DNA of 64,000 nt from JBNRMR01 sp050942895. Lineage in GTDB: Bacteria; Bacillota; Clostridia; Christensenellales; UBA1750. Below, in pieces: positions 1 to 8,651 of the stretch. The notes under the pieces were generated by a model that did not search any database, was not told where the DNA came from, and saw only the letters and a program-made list of their open reading frames with translations. Position numbers and translations under genes: made by a program. The number at the start of each line of letters is the position of its first letter. The stretch's first letter is position 1. The stretch is taken from assembly GCA_050942895.1 (NCBI GenBank), contig JBMNOE010000008.1, positions 1 to 64,000 of the forward strand. Direction: 5' to 3'.

Positions 1-49
1 GATTCTTTAAGACGCAAACAATCCCCCTCAGAGGATTCTAGGAGGTAAT

Positions 50-1321
50 ATGAAGATTCTTCTTATCGGCGGCGGCGGCAGAGAGCACGCTATAGCCTGG
101 AAGCTCAGCCAGTCACCGCTTGTAACAGAGCTGCTCTGCGCCCCGGGCAATGCCGGCATAAGCAAGCTGGCACGGTGTTACAGCAATACTAAAACGACCG
201 ATATCGAGGCCATCGTCAGCCTTGCGAAAAGCGAAAAGGTAGACTACTGCGTTGTCGCTCCGGATGACCCACTGGCTCTCGGCCTGGTGGACAAACTTGC
301 CCGGGAAGGCATTCCATCCTTCGGCCCCACCGCCGCAGCCGCCAAAATCGAGGCCAGCAAAGCTTTTTCAAAGGCGCTCATGAAAAAATATGACATACCC
401 ACCGCTGCCTACGAAACCTTCACAGATTTTGACGCCGCCTGCCGGCATATCGACAGCATTCCCTGCCCCATCGTTGTCAAAGCCGATGGCCTTGCCTTGG
501 GGAAAGGCGTAATAATCACCCGCACCAGGGACGAAGCGAAGCAGGCCGCAAAGGATATGCTCGTTGCAAACAAGTTCGGCAAAAGCGGCGCCAGCCTTGT
601 CATCGAGGAATTCATGACCGGCCGCGAAGTTACCCAGTTGGTCTTCACCGACGGCAAAACCGTTGCCCTCATGCCCTCATCCCAGGATCATAAACGAGCC
701 CTCGACGGCGACAAGGGCCCTAACACCGGCGGCATGGGCGCATTCGCACCGTCCCCCTATTTCACCGATGATAAAAAACAGGAAACTTTAGAAAAAATAA
801 TTCTGCCTACCATAAATGCACTGAACTCAGAAGGCATTCCCTTCAAGGGCGTTTTGTACTTCGGGCTGATGATGACCCCCTCCGGCGTTAAAGTTGTTGA
901 ATATAACGCCCGCTTCGGCGACCCCGAAACCCAGGCAATCCTGCCCTTGCTCAAAAGCGATTTGCTTGAAATATTCCTCGCCTGCACAAACGAAACCCTG
1001 GATCAGATCGACATACAGTGGGATGACGGCTTTTGCACCTGTGTGGTCATCGCCTCCGGCGGCTATCCCGAAAAATATGAAACCGGTCATTTAATAGACG
1101 GCATCGATATGGCCCAAGAGGGAGGAGCGATGGTGTTTCATGCAGGAACAAAGGATGGAAAGGGCGCCTTTGATGGCGGCGTGATCACTGCTGGCGGCCG
1201 GGTGCTGGGGGTCAGCGCCACAGCGGGCAGCCTCAAGAGCAGCGTGGCGGATGCATATCTTGCTGCGGGCTGCATCTCTTTTGAAAATATGCACATGCGC
1301 ACAGATATCGGGAAAATTTAA
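50..1321 (+). CDS. purD: Phosphoribosylamine-glycine ligase (GAR synthetase)
   Basis: The product joins glycine to 5-phosphoribosylamine with ATP, the second step of de novo purine synthesis, in the cytoplasm. The 423-residue length is normal for the family. The N-terminus carries the GGGGREHA loop, and the ATP-grasp region shows KADGLALGKGV (about residues 143-153), the QDHKRALDGDKGPNTGGMGA block (about 212-231) and the metal-binding EYNARFGDPE stretch (about 283-292). An AGGAGG ribosome site lies 6 bases before ATG 50. The 49 bases upstream are too short to show the preceding gene, which in many Firmicutes is purH. Nothing is odd in the frame. Assignment is firm. Confidence 0.97.
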   Translation: MKILLIGGGGREHAIAWKLSQSPLVTELLCAPGNAGISKLARCYSNTKTTDIEAIVSLAKSEKVDYCVVAPDDPLALGLVDKLAREGIPSFGPTAAAAKIEASKAFSKALMKKYDIPTAAYETFTDFDAACRHIDSIPCPIVVKADGLALGKGVIITRTRDEAKQAAKDMLVANKFGKSGASLVIEEFMTGREVTQLVFTDGKTVALMPSSQDHKRALDGDKGPNTGGMGAFAPSPYFTDDKKQETLEKIILPTINALNSEGIPFKGVLYFGLMMTPSGVKVVEYNARFGDPETQAILPLLKSDLLEIFLACTNETLDQIDIQWDDGFCTCVVIASGGYPEKYETGHLIDGIDMAQEGGAMVFHAGTKDGKGAFDGGVITAGGRVLGVSATAGSLKSSVADAYLAAGCISFENMHMRTDIGKI

Positions 1322-1335
1322 GGGTTGAAAAAGAA

Positions 1336-1408
1336 CGCTCCGGGTTAAGGCTTTGCCCTCCCCCGGACCTTCCCACCAAGGGATGCATCCCCTGGAACCC
1401 TTAGAGCC
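1336..1408. repeat. GC-rich intergenic repeat-like element after purD
   Basis: A C-rich stretch (CCCTCCCCCGGACCTTCCC) is followed by the perfect 12-base palindrome GGGATGCATCCC set inside CCAA...CTGG. It is non-coding and resembles the repeat-type filler that also occurs at 42771-43425. It may help end purD transcription, but no U-tract follows. Confidence 0.35.
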
Positions 1409-1463
1409 AAACAAACAACAGTGATATGGAGACAAAGGAGGCATGACCCCTAACAAAAAGAAG

Positions 1464-2072
1464 CTACTTGCTGAACTTCCCCTTTATGATATATGCATAG
1501 GGATATTCTGCCAAGAGCTCGGGCTGCTTGGCATACCTTTGCCTGTCCGAATGGGCTATGCCATCGGACGCGTATATGGAGGTATACAACACGAACTCCT
1601 CGCCGTCCGTTATGGTGATCTTCTCGCTGACAGGACCATAGGCATTGCCGAAAGCCTCGCGCACCCTGGGCGATTCCCCTGAGCTGGTCATCTTCGCGCC
1701 GTCCTCACCCATGGTGAATATCCACTGAAAGCTGTCACCCTTGCTGATTATCACCGCAAGCTGGCCGTCGGCGGGCTTGGCCTCGTCCCGAAATGTGATG
1801 ACACCCACCGGCTGGCTGACCAAAACGCCTTTTTCATAGACCTCCAGCCAGAATTCAACGCTCCTGAAGCCTTCTTCGGTCTTATAGTCAAACAGCAGTA
1901 TCTCATGCCTGTTGCTGGACAGAAGCTCCACTATCTCCATCTGATCCTCGGTAAGCTCCTTCGACCAGATTTCGTTCACCGGCTTCGGCGTCCTTGCGCA
2001 GCCAGCCAGCATGAACATCGCAAGGCAGAGAAGTACGACTGCTTTGATAGTTCTTTTAACTTTATTATTCAT
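1464..2072 (-). CDS. Lipoprotein of unknown function
   Basis: About 202 residues. The N-terminus is a lipoprotein signal: basic residues, a hydrophobic stretch and the lipobox LAGC with Cys25, so the mature protein should be lipid-anchored on the outer face of the membrane. The rest is a soluble domain without a motif I recognise. ATG 2072 is chosen because GAGGTG lies just upstream; an in-frame TTG four codons earlier has no better site. It stands alone between purD and the acyl-CoA synthetase gene. Function is unknown. Confidence 0.8.
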   Translation of the reverse strand: MNNKVKRTIKAVVLLCLAMFMLAGCARTPKPVNEIWSKELTEDQMEIVELLSSNRHEILLFDYKTEEGFRSVEFWLEVYEKGVLVSQPVGVITFRDEAKPADGQLAVIISKGDSFQWIFTMGEDGAKMTSSGESPRVREAFGNAYGPVSEKITITDGEEFVLYTSIYASDGIAHSDRQRYAKQPELLAEYPYAYIIKGKFSK

Positions 2073-2181
2073 GGCGCACCTCAAATCCTATTTTGTCATA
2101 TATATTATACATCTAAGGGGAGAATGCGGCAACAGGCTAAGGCAAAACCTCAGCCTGTTTTAATATTCTTCAATCCCTTGC

Positions 2182-3828
2182 TTACTTAACTTTTTCGCCT
2201 ATGCGAATTCTGTTACGGCTGATCTTGCCGCTTACGGTCTTGGGCAGAGCAGGCACATACTCAATTATTCGCGGATATTTGTAGGGCGCAGTCATCTTTT
2301 TCACATAATCCTGCAGCTCCTTTGTGAGGGCGTCGCAGGGGCTGGCATCGGCCGAGGGAACTATGACCGCCTTTACAACCTGGCCGCGGATAGGATCCGG
2401 CGCGCCGACGATGGCGCATTCATGCACAGCAGGATGGGTCAAGAGCACGCTTTCGATCTCAAAAGGCCCTATGCGGTAGCCTGAACATTTGATTATGTCA
2501 TCGTTCCTGCCCACGAACCAGAAATAGCCCGACTCATCCCGCCAGACAACATCGCCGGTGTGGTAATTGCCCTCCTTAAACGGAGAGATGATCTCGCCTT
2601 CGCTATAATAACCCTTTAGCAACCCCGGAGGCTGGTATTTGTCCATGCCCCTTACAACCAGCTCGCCCTCCTGGCCGTCGGCGCACTCGTTTCCATCCGT
2701 GTCGATTATGACGATATCATACAGCGGAGAGGGCTTGCCCATGGAACCGGGCGTGGGCCTGAACCACTCGAAGGAGGCGCACATGACGGAACTTTCGCTC
2801 TGGCCGAAGCCCTCGGATATCATCAGGCCCGTTATGGCAAAAAACTCCTTGTTCACCTCCGGTGAAAGGGGCTCGCCTGCGGTGGTGCAGTGGCGCACGC
2901 TTTCAAAGTCCTTGCCGGTAAGGCCTTCCTTCATCATGAAGCGGTAAATTGTCGGTGGTACGCAAACCGTGGTGGGGCGCTCTTTTTTGATGATGTTTAT
3001 CAGGTTTCTGGCGTTAAACTTCTCCGGATCATATCCTAAAATGGCGCTGCCGCAGATCCATTGGCCATATATGCAGCCCCAGCCAAACTTGGCCCAGCCG
3101 CTGTCCGAAACTGTCAGATGCAGGCCGCCGTCCAGACACTGATGCCAAAGATGAGCGGTGGTCACATGCCCCAGAGGATAGGTGAAATCATGGGCGACCA
3201 TCTTGGGCATTCCGGTGGTGCCGGAGGTGAAGTATATGATGAAAAGATCGTCGTTGCTGTTTTCTTCGCGCTCATAATCTTCGCTTGCGCTTTCGAAGCC
3301 TTCGTCAAAGGATTCAAAGCCCTCCCTCTTGCCGCCGGCCACCAATATATGCTGAAGGCTGGGGCAATTGCCCTTGGCCTGCATAATCTGCGAAGCGGCA
3401 TAGTCATCGTTTACGCAGACCATCATCTTAATTTTCGCGGCGTTCACCCGGTAGGTGATATCCTTCGCACTCATCTGGATTGAGGTTGGTATAAGCACCA
3501 CGCCCATCCTGTGCAGCGCCACGGCGCAGACCCAGTATTCCCAGCGCCGGCCCAGCATCATCATGGCCATATCGCCCCGCTTAAGCCCCAGCGATTTGAA
3601 ATAATTCGCCGCCTTTTTGGAGTACCTTGAAATGTCCGCAAAGGTGAATTCGCGCCTGTTTCCAAAATCGTCCATCCACAAAAGGGCCAGCTTGTTTTCA
3701 TCCCACTGCGCCCACCTGTCCACCACATCCCAGGCGAAGTTGAAGTTTTCGGGGACGCTGATCTGATAGCGTTTCTTGAGATCCTCATAGGATGAAAATC
3801 TTTTTTCTTTTAAAATCCCTGGCAGCAT
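2182..3828 (-). CDS. AMP-forming acyl-CoA synthetase, medium-chain (MACS) type
   Basis: A 548-residue adenylate-forming enzyme that would turn a carboxylic acid, ATP and CoA into acyl-CoA, AMP and PPi. The P-loop TSGTTGMPK is at residues 201-209, the hinge region reads YHTGDVVWRDESGYFWFVGR followed by a DDIIKCSGYR stretch, and the catalytic lysine lies in PKTVSGK (Lys535). The stretch RRWEYWVCAVALHRMGVV is typical of MACS-type enzymes, some of which use branched short acids such as 2-methylbutyrate. GGAGGG sits 6 bases before ATG 3828. It is the only gene behind a T-box leader (3881-4171), which is unusual for this family and suggests that the acyl-CoA feeds amino-acid synthesis. The substrate (isobutyrate, 2-methylbutyrate, propionate, acetate) cannot be fixed from sequence. 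Confidence 0.88.
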   Translation of the reverse strand: MLPGILKEKRFSSYEDLKKRYQISVPENFNFAWDVVDRWAQWDENKLALLWMDDFGNRREFTFADISRYSKKAANYFKSLGLKRGDMAMMMLGRRWEYWVCAVALHRMGVVLIPTSIQMSAKDITYRVNAAKIKMMVCVNDDYAASQIMQAKGNCPSLQHILVAGGKREGFESFDEGFESASEDYEREENSNDDLFIIYFTSGTTGMPKMVAHDFTYPLGHVTTAHLWHQCLDGGLHLTVSDSGWAKFGWGCIYGQWICGSAILGYDPEKFNARNLINIIKKERPTTVCVPPTIYRFMMKEGLTGKDFESVRHCTTAGEPLSPEVNKEFFAITGLMISEGFGQSESSVMCASFEWFRPTPGSMGKPSPLYDIVIIDTDGNECADGQEGELVVRGMDKYQPPGLLKGYYSEGEIISPFKEGNYHTGDVVWRDESGYFWFVGRNDDIIKCSGYRIGPFEIESVLLTHPAVHECAIVGAPDPIRGQVVKAVIVPSADASPCDALTKELQDYVKKMTAPYKYPRIIEYVPALPKTVSGKISRNRIRIGEKVK

Positions 3829-3880
3829 GACATTCCCTCCATTATGTTGCTTGATTAACTCGCCTTACACCATACAAAGC

Positions 3881-4171
3881 AAAAATAAAAGCGGCCTTCA
3901 CCCATAGGGCGAAAACCGCGGTACCACCTAAATTAATATAGATATTATCTTTACCGGCACGGGAGCAAAACTCCTATGCCTCTCCCCTTTAACGCTGGGA
4001 ATGCGTTGACGCCTACTTAAGCGAAGCCGCAAAAAACATTGCTCTTTCGGATCACAGCTCCGGGGCTACTTCATCGGATTCATCATAGGGCAATCCCACC
4101 GCCATGCCCTTCTCTTTGATGATGAGGAGCCGACTACTCCTCCCCTTCACAGCCTTTAAAATCTGCTATTG
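3881..4171 (-). promoter_or_regulatory. T-box leader of the acyl-CoA synthetase gene
   Basis: The T-box core AGGTGGTACCGCGG is at 3929-3916. It is followed by a wobble-rich hairpin and T-rich run (3919-3881) that forms a terminator 50 bases before the gene. Stem I begins near 4162; an AGTA/GAA loop-E pair (4138-4135 with 4072-4070), a distal GGGC/GCCC arm and an AGAGA bulge are visible. The specifier reads GUA (Val, 4069-4067) if the loop is one base shorter than that of the metG leader in this window, or UAG in the same register. The UGGU bulge requires an A discriminator, which fits tRNA-Val and argues against tRNA-Ser or tRNA-Pyl. Uncharged tRNA would favour the antiterminator. Confidence 0.93.
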
Positions 4172-4177
4172 GCACAA

Positions 4178-4206
4178 AGTATAACATCAGCAAAAAATCT
4201 TGTCAA
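4178..4206 (-). promoter_or_regulatory. Promoter of the T-box/acyl-CoA synthetase unit
   Basis: TTGACA (4206-4201), a 17-base spacer and TATACT (4183-4178) make a near-consensus vegetative promoter reading leftward. Transcription should begin near 4171, just before stem I of the T-box. Confidence 0.85.
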
Positions 4207-4271
4207 CCTTTTTTCTGAATATTTATGCACCCGGCGATAAAAGCCGCGCTATTTCTTTCCTGCACAGCAAC

Positions 4272-4300
4272 TTGAATATTGGCTAATTATAAACTATACT
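4272..4300 (+). promoter_or_regulatory. Promoter of the aldo/keto reductase gene
   Basis: TTGAAT (4272-4277), 17 bases, TATACT (4295-4300), reading rightward and divergent from the T-box promoter. Confidence 0.65.
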
Positions 4301-4348
4301 ATATTTATAAAACCTGCAAAAAATTAAAACATATCCGGAGGTGGAAAA

Positions 4349-5287
4349 ATGATCTACAGAAGTTTTGGAAGGCTTGGCTATCAAGTTTCGGCTGTGGGAA
4401 TGGGCTGCTGGAATATCGGAAACCAGTGGGGACATATGACCGATGCCGAGGCCGGCGATATTATCAAGGCTGCGCTGGACGGCGGAGTAAACCTTTTCGA
4501 TACCGCCGAATCCTACGGCGATCCCCATGGCATTTCTGAAATACGAGTGGGAAACACCATAAAATCACTGGGAATTGCCCGCGACAAGCTCTTTTTCGTA
4601 TCGAAGATTGGCTCCTGGGGCTTCCGCCAGGGTGAACAGCTCCCCAACAAAACCCCCGACAGCATACGCCTGAGCGGCCATGCCATCTGCGGCAGGCTTA
4701 AGACCGACTATATCGACGTTCTCCTCTGTCACAAGGCCACCATAGAGGATCCTTCCGCTTTCATAGAGGGTTTTGACGCCCTTGAAAGAGAGGGGTTCAT
4801 CCGCTCCTACGGAATCTCCACAAACAGCCTTGAGGTGCTCAAGCGCTTTTACGATATGTCAGGCGGAAAGTGCGCCGTGCTGGAGGCCGATTATTCCCTC
4901 ATCAACAAGCAGCCGGAGGAAGAACTGCTGCCCTTCTGCCAGGAGCATGGAATAGCCGTTTTAGTCAGAGGCCCTCTGGCTCAGGGCATACTCTCCGGCA
5001 GGTTCACCGAGAGCACCGTTTTCAAGGATGATGTCCGCAGCAAGTGGAACGAAGGCCAGCCCGGCCGTCAGGACTTTCTTGACAAGCTTGCCCTCGCCCG
5101 CGAGGCGGAAAAGACCGTCAACTCCTTCGGCGGCTGCATCCCCCTGGCGGAGGCGGCCATACGCTACACCATATCCCACCCCGCCGCGCCCGTGGCCATA
5201 CCCGGCATGACCTCGCCCCAGCAGGCCAGGCAGAACGCCGCCGTCGGCGACGAGCTGTTCGCCGAAAAGGAATGGGCTAAGCTGTAA
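4349..5287 (+). CDS. Aldo/keto reductase
   Basis: A 312-residue NAD(P)H-dependent TIM-barrel oxidoreductase. The catalytic tetrad is in place: Asp51 and Tyr56 (FDTAESYG), Lys86 (VSKIGSWG) and His128 (LLCHKAT). The N-terminus (YRSFGRLGYQVSAVGMGCW) and the C-terminal IPGMTSPQQARQN segment match reductases close to the YajO/IolS type. GGAGGTGG lies 8 bases before ATG 4349. It appears monocistronic, with its own promoter. In a window rich in sugar genes the substrate could be an aldose or deoxysugar, but this is only context. Family assignment is firm, substrate unknown. Confidence 0.9.
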   Translation: MIYRSFGRLGYQVSAVGMGCWNIGNQWGHMTDAEAGDIIKAALDGGVNLFDTAESYGDPHGISEIRVGNTIKSLGIARDKLFFVSKIGSWGFRQGEQLPNKTPDSIRLSGHAICGRLKTDYIDVLLCHKATIEDPSAFIEGFDALEREGFIRSYGISTNSLEVLKRFYDMSGGKCAVLEADYSLINKQPEEELLPFCQEHGIAVLVRGPLAQGILSGRFTESTVFKDDVRSKWNEGQPGRQDFLDKLALAREAEKTVNSFGGCIPLAEAAIRYTISHPAAPVAIPGMTSPQQARQNAAVGDELFAEKEWAKL

Positions 5288-5391
5288 AAAAACGACCGAG
5301 GATCCTCCCGCGAAGCGTGGGAGCAGGCGATGTCCGCGAGTGGAAACGAGGGGATATCGCCTGCGTGGGCGGGTGGGGCCCCCTGTCGACC

Positions 5392-5420
5392 TTACTTGCG
5401 CGCCTAAAGCAAGGTATAAT
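5392..5420 (+). promoter_or_regulatory. Probable promoter of the sulfatase maturase gene
   Basis: TATAAT at 5415-5420 with TTACTT 17 bases upstream (5392-5397). The -10 box is perfect and the -35 box is weak. Confidence 0.5.
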
Positions 5421-5453
5421 CATTCATAACTATAAACCCGAGGAGTAAAACTC

Positions 5454-6575
5454 ATGCCTCCATTGCATCTTCTGATTAAACCGGCATCCGGGCTGTGCAA
5501 TATGCGTTGCAGCTACTGCTTCTATCATGACATCAGCCAAAAGCGCCAGCAGGCATCTTATGGCATAATGAATGAAAGCACACAGGAAAATGTACTGCGC
5601 AGAGCCTTCGAGTTTGCCGACCACCAGATCACAATCGCGTATCAGGGCGGCGAGCCCACCTTGGCGGGGCTGGCCTATTTCGCCCGCGCGCAAGAGCTCC
5701 AAGCCAAATACAATGTTAAAAACATCCGCATAAATAACGCCATCCAGACAAACGGCCTCGATATTGACGAAAGCTGGGCCCGCTTTTTTGCTGACAATAA
5801 TTTTCTGGTGGGCCTTTCCATAGACGGCACAAAGGACAGCCACGACCGTTATCGCATCGATCACACCGGCAAGGGCACTTTCAACCGCATAATGAAAACC
5901 ACCCGCCTCTTCGACAAGTATAATGTCCAGTATAACATTCTCACCGTCGTAAACTCCCTCACTGCCCGGCATATACAATCCATCTATTCCTTCTTTAAAA
6001 AGAACGGCTTTAAATATCTGCAGTTTATCCCCTGCCTTGATCCACTGGGCGAAAAGCCCGGCTCAAGCCAATATTCCCTCACAAACGATATGTTCTCAGA
6101 TTTTATGATCCGCCTTTTCGATGCCTGGTATCGCGATGTGGAAGCAGGACAGAACATCTCCATCAGAACCTTTGACAACTACATCTCAATGCTGATGGGT
6201 TATCCCCCCGAAAGCTGCAATATGGGCGGCATCTGCTCCGCACAAAACGTGGTGGAGGCTGACGGCTCCGTCTACCCCTGCGACTTCTATGTCCTGGATC
6301 AATATAACCTTGGAAATCTGAACTATATCGGCTTTGATGAGATCAGCCAAAAAGCCACTGCAGCCAGCTTCATCGAAGAATCCGCTCAGTTTTCTCTTGA
6401 GTGCAGGGAATGCGAATATTTTTTCATCTGCCGCGGCGGCTGCAAGAGGATGCGCTCCATTCCGGAAGAAGGCGGCGTCCCCCACTACTATTTCTGCGAA
6501 GGGCATAAGGCCTTTTTCAGCCACAGCCTTGACAGAATGCGCAGCCTTGCCCGCCGCCTGTCCATGAGACGCTGA
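5454..6575 (+). CDS. Anaerobic sulfatase-maturating radical SAM enzyme (anSME)
   Basis: This 373-residue radical SAM/SPASM protein oxidises the active-site Cys or Ser of sulfatases to formylglycine without oxygen. The radical SAM cluster motif CX3CX2C is at Cys15, Cys19 and Cys22 within SGLCNMRCSYCFYHD, the family hallmark. A C-terminal SPASM region carries clustered cysteines (CNMGGIC, YPCDFYVLDQYNLGN, CRECEYFFICRGGC) for two auxiliary 4Fe-4S clusters. Length is normal. AGGAG lies 9 bases before ATG 5454. No sulfatase is adjacent, but three Cys-type sulfatase genes lie at 49577, 51032 and 58183, so this enzyme is their likely activator. All four products lack signal peptides, so maturation and action should both be cytoplasmic. 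Confidence 0.94.
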   Translation: MPPLHLLIKPASGLCNMRCSYCFYHDISQKRQQASYGIMNESTQENVLRRAFEFADHQITIAYQGGEPTLAGLAYFARAQELQAKYNVKNIRINNAIQTNGLDIDESWARFFADNNFLVGLSIDGTKDSHDRYRIDHTGKGTFNRIMKTTRLFDKYNVQYNILTVVNSLTARHIQSIYSFFKKNGFKYLQFIPCLDPLGEKPGSSQYSLTNDMFSDFMIRLFDAWYRDVEAGQNISIRTFDNYISMLMGYPPESCNMGGICSAQNVVEADGSVYPCDFYVLDQYNLGNLNYIGFDEISQKATAASFIEESAQFSLECRECEYFFICRGGCKRMRSIPEEGGVPHYYFCEGHKAFFSHSLDRMRSLARRLSMRR

Positions 6576-6634
6576 GGCTTCCCCGGCAGTCCTTTGGGAA
6601 ATATTTCCTTAAGGATAATTTATCATAAAACCAT

Positions 6635-6663
6635 TTGGCAAACATACATAAATATGTTATTAT
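6635..6663 (+). promoter_or_regulatory. Promoter at the head of the cell-division cluster
   Basis: TTGGCA (6635-6640), 17 bases, TATTAT (6658-6663). It precedes the HlyD-like gene and the ylm/sepF/divIVA genes, which follow on one strand with small gaps. Confidence 0.6.
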
Positions 6664-6715
6664 ATATCATAAATAAGTGTGCCTGTATCGCGATTCTTAG
6701 CGGGAGGAGCCATTG

Positions 6716-7936
6716 ATGGATTACCGTGAGTATTACGAATCAAGGAGCCGCGAAAGGAAGAAAAACCGGCGCTTCCGAATGAAGCCAAGATTTTTTGTGT
6801 TTATAGCTGTGCTTTTGGCTGTAATTATCATCCCCGTCGCACTCCTTTCCAGACCAAATGAATATCTGATCGGCTATGGCGCTTACGATGCAGTGGGCGA
6901 AGGTTTTGATGCGCTCATAATTCGCAGTGAAATTTCCTTCTACAGCGAAACCTACGGCCAGGCTTCCTACAAGGTTGTCGAAGGGCAAAATGTCCGCGGC
7001 GGCGAAACTGTTTTGGATATGTTCGCTTCAGACTATACCAGCCAGCTCCTTGCCGATTTGCAGACAGTGCGCCAGAATATAAAAATCCAGCAGGAGGACA
7101 GCCTCCTCAGCAAAATAGTCGACCCCGAGCTTTACCAATACAACGACGAAATACAGGCCCAGGTGGACATAGTCTCCGGGTATAAAAATAATCCCTCGCA
7201 TAATATCGCCAGCGCCGAGCTTAAGCTCCACGAGCTGATGAACCAGCGCCAGAACTATCTGAAAAGCACCAGCGTCGCCCAGGCGGACAGCGCTTTGACC
7301 GAGCTTTACTCAAATGAAACTCAGCTTATGGGCAGAATCGAGAACTGGCGCACGGCATATCTTGCGCCTGAGGACGGCAGGATCAGCGTCTACTTCGACG
7401 GCCTTGAACCTGCCCTGGGAGAAGGAATAATCGATCTTTTGGATATCTCCGGCGTGCAAAATCTATTAGGCGGCCAAAAGCCTGATATGCCCGCAACCGG
7501 TCAGCCCCTTTACCGCCTGGTGAACCCCAACAAATGGTATGTGGCCTTCACCGCCCCTTCCAGCAAATGGCAGGCCGGCATCGGGCAGGAGGTCTTGATC
7601 AATATCGAGGGCTATAACGGCCTTAACGCCACCGCCACCGTTTTAAGGACAGAGTCTGACGAAAAAGGCGTCACCACTCTGGTGGTGCTGGAGGTCACAA
7701 AGGATATCGGCTCTCTCATTGGCGAGCGCTTTGCTTTCATCACCGTGGGCAGCAACACAGAGGGGCTGATGGTCCCCAGAAAGGCCGTTCATCAGGTCGA
7801 CGGCGCCTTTGGCGTATATCTCACGGACGGCACCTTTATTCCCGTGGATATTTTGGCTTCAGACCCCAGCCATTACATAATAATGCCCGCCACGCCTGGT
7901 GCCCTTGACAAGGGCATGACCATAAAGGCCCGATGA
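6716..7936 (+). CDS. HlyD-like membrane-anchored periplasmic adaptor-type protein
   Basis: About 406 residues: a basic N-terminus, one membrane segment near residues 23-45 and a long extracytoplasmic part. The outer part has a short lipoyl-like beta region (YKVVEGQNVRGGETVLDMF), a helical hairpin (about 105-200) and a beta barrel region near 235-390, the order seen in HlyD-type adaptors. ATG 6716 is preferred over TTG 6713 because GGGAGGAG lies 6 bases upstream. In clostridial genomes a gene of this kind often heads the ylmE-sepF cluster, which is the arrangement here. No transporter partner is adjacent. A role in envelope or division is inferred from context only. Confidence 0.7.
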   Translation: MDYREYYESRSRERKKNRRFRMKPRFFVFIAVLLAVIIIPVALLSRPNEYLIGYGAYDAVGEGFDALIIRSEISFYSETYGQASYKVVEGQNVRGGETVLDMFASDYTSQLLADLQTVRQNIKIQQEDSLLSKIVDPELYQYNDEIQAQVDIVSGYKNNPSHNIASAELKLHELMNQRQNYLKSTSVAQADSALTELYSNETQLMGRIENWRTAYLAPEDGRISVYFDGLEPALGEGIIDLLDISGVQNLLGGQKPDMPATGQPLYRLVNPNKWYVAFTAPSSKWQAGIGQEVLINIEGYNGLNATATVLRTESDEKGVTTLVVLEVTKDIGSLIGERFAFITVGSNTEGLMVPRKAVHQVDGAFGVYLTDGTFIPVDILASDPSHYIIMPATPGALDKGMTIKAR

Positions 7937-7975
7937 ACAGCAGTTATATATAAGATTTCAGGAGATAGATAGACA

Positions 7976-8632
7976 ATGAACTTATCGGCCAACATTGCCC
8001 GAATAAGGGATGTTATAGAAAAAAACGCTTCCGGCGGCCTCCAGGCCGTGACAATAGTGGCGGTTACGAAAACCCGACCTCCGCAGGAGATAAACAAGCT
8101 GAAGGAGCATGGCATAATTGACATCGGCGAGAACCGTGTGCAGGAATGGCTCCGCAAAAAGGATGAGATCGATCCCGCCTACAGGCTGCATCACATCGGC
8201 CAGCTTCAGACAAACAAGGTGAAATACCTGATGGGCCATACATGGTTGATTCAATCCGTGGACAGACTTTCACTGTTGGCAGAAATATCAAGGCGCAGCA
8301 TTTCCCCAACGGCGGTCCTTTTGCAGGTGAACACCGCCCGGGAAAGCAGCAAGGCCGGGGCCTTGCCCGAGGACCTGCCCAAGCTTTTTGATGAGGCGAT
8401 GAAGTCTGTGAACATCTCCCTTAAGGGATTGATGTGCATGGCGCCCCTTGATGGCGGCAAAGAGGCTGCGGGCGAGGCCTTTACGGCGGCAAAGCAGCTT
8501 TTTGACGAATACTCCAGCATTGCCTCGTCGCCGGAGTTTTCCACTCTTTCAATGGGAATGAGCGGCGATTATGACATCGCCCTTAGGTGCGGCGCAAACA
8601 TGATAAGAATAGGTTCAACCCTTTTCATATAA
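7976..8632 (+). CDS. yggS: YggS/YlmE family PLP-binding protein
   Basis: A 218-residue single-domain PLP-binding TIM-barrel protein (YggS/PROSC) involved in PLP homeostasis; no catalytic reaction is established for the family. The PLP lysine is in TIVAVTKTRP (Lys32), and the sequence continues with GENRVQEW, HHIGQLQTNK and the C-terminal phosphate-binding MGMSGDYDIALRCGANMIRIGS. GGAGAT precedes ATG 7976. In B. subtilis the gene (ylmE) lies next to sepF, as here. Assignment is firm. Confidence 0.95.
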   Translation: MNLSANIARIRDVIEKNASGGLQAVTIVAVTKTRPPQEINKLKEHGIIDIGENRVQEWLRKKDEIDPAYRLHHIGQLQTNKVKYLMGHTWLIQSVDRLSLLAEISRRSISPTAVLLQVNTARESSKAGALPEDLPKLFDEAMKSVNISLKGLMCMAPLDGGKEAAGEAFTAAKQLFDEYSSIASSPEFSTLSMGMSGDYDIALRCGANMIRIGSTLFI

Positions 8633-8651
8633 TACCGGAGGTTGGCAGCAT

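Noticed and set aside
1443..1682. Plus-strand frame with a good AAAGGAGG site before ATG 1443
   Set aside because: It lies antisense inside the 3' half of the lipoprotein gene, and the protein has no recognisable family; the lipoprotein frame has a clear signal and lipobox.
4066..4072. UAG specifier suggesting a pyrrolysine or suppressor tRNA T-box
   Set aside because: The discriminator contact UGGU does not suit tRNA-Pyl, which has G, and the loop is one base shorter than usual; GUA is the simpler reading. Kept only as an alternative.
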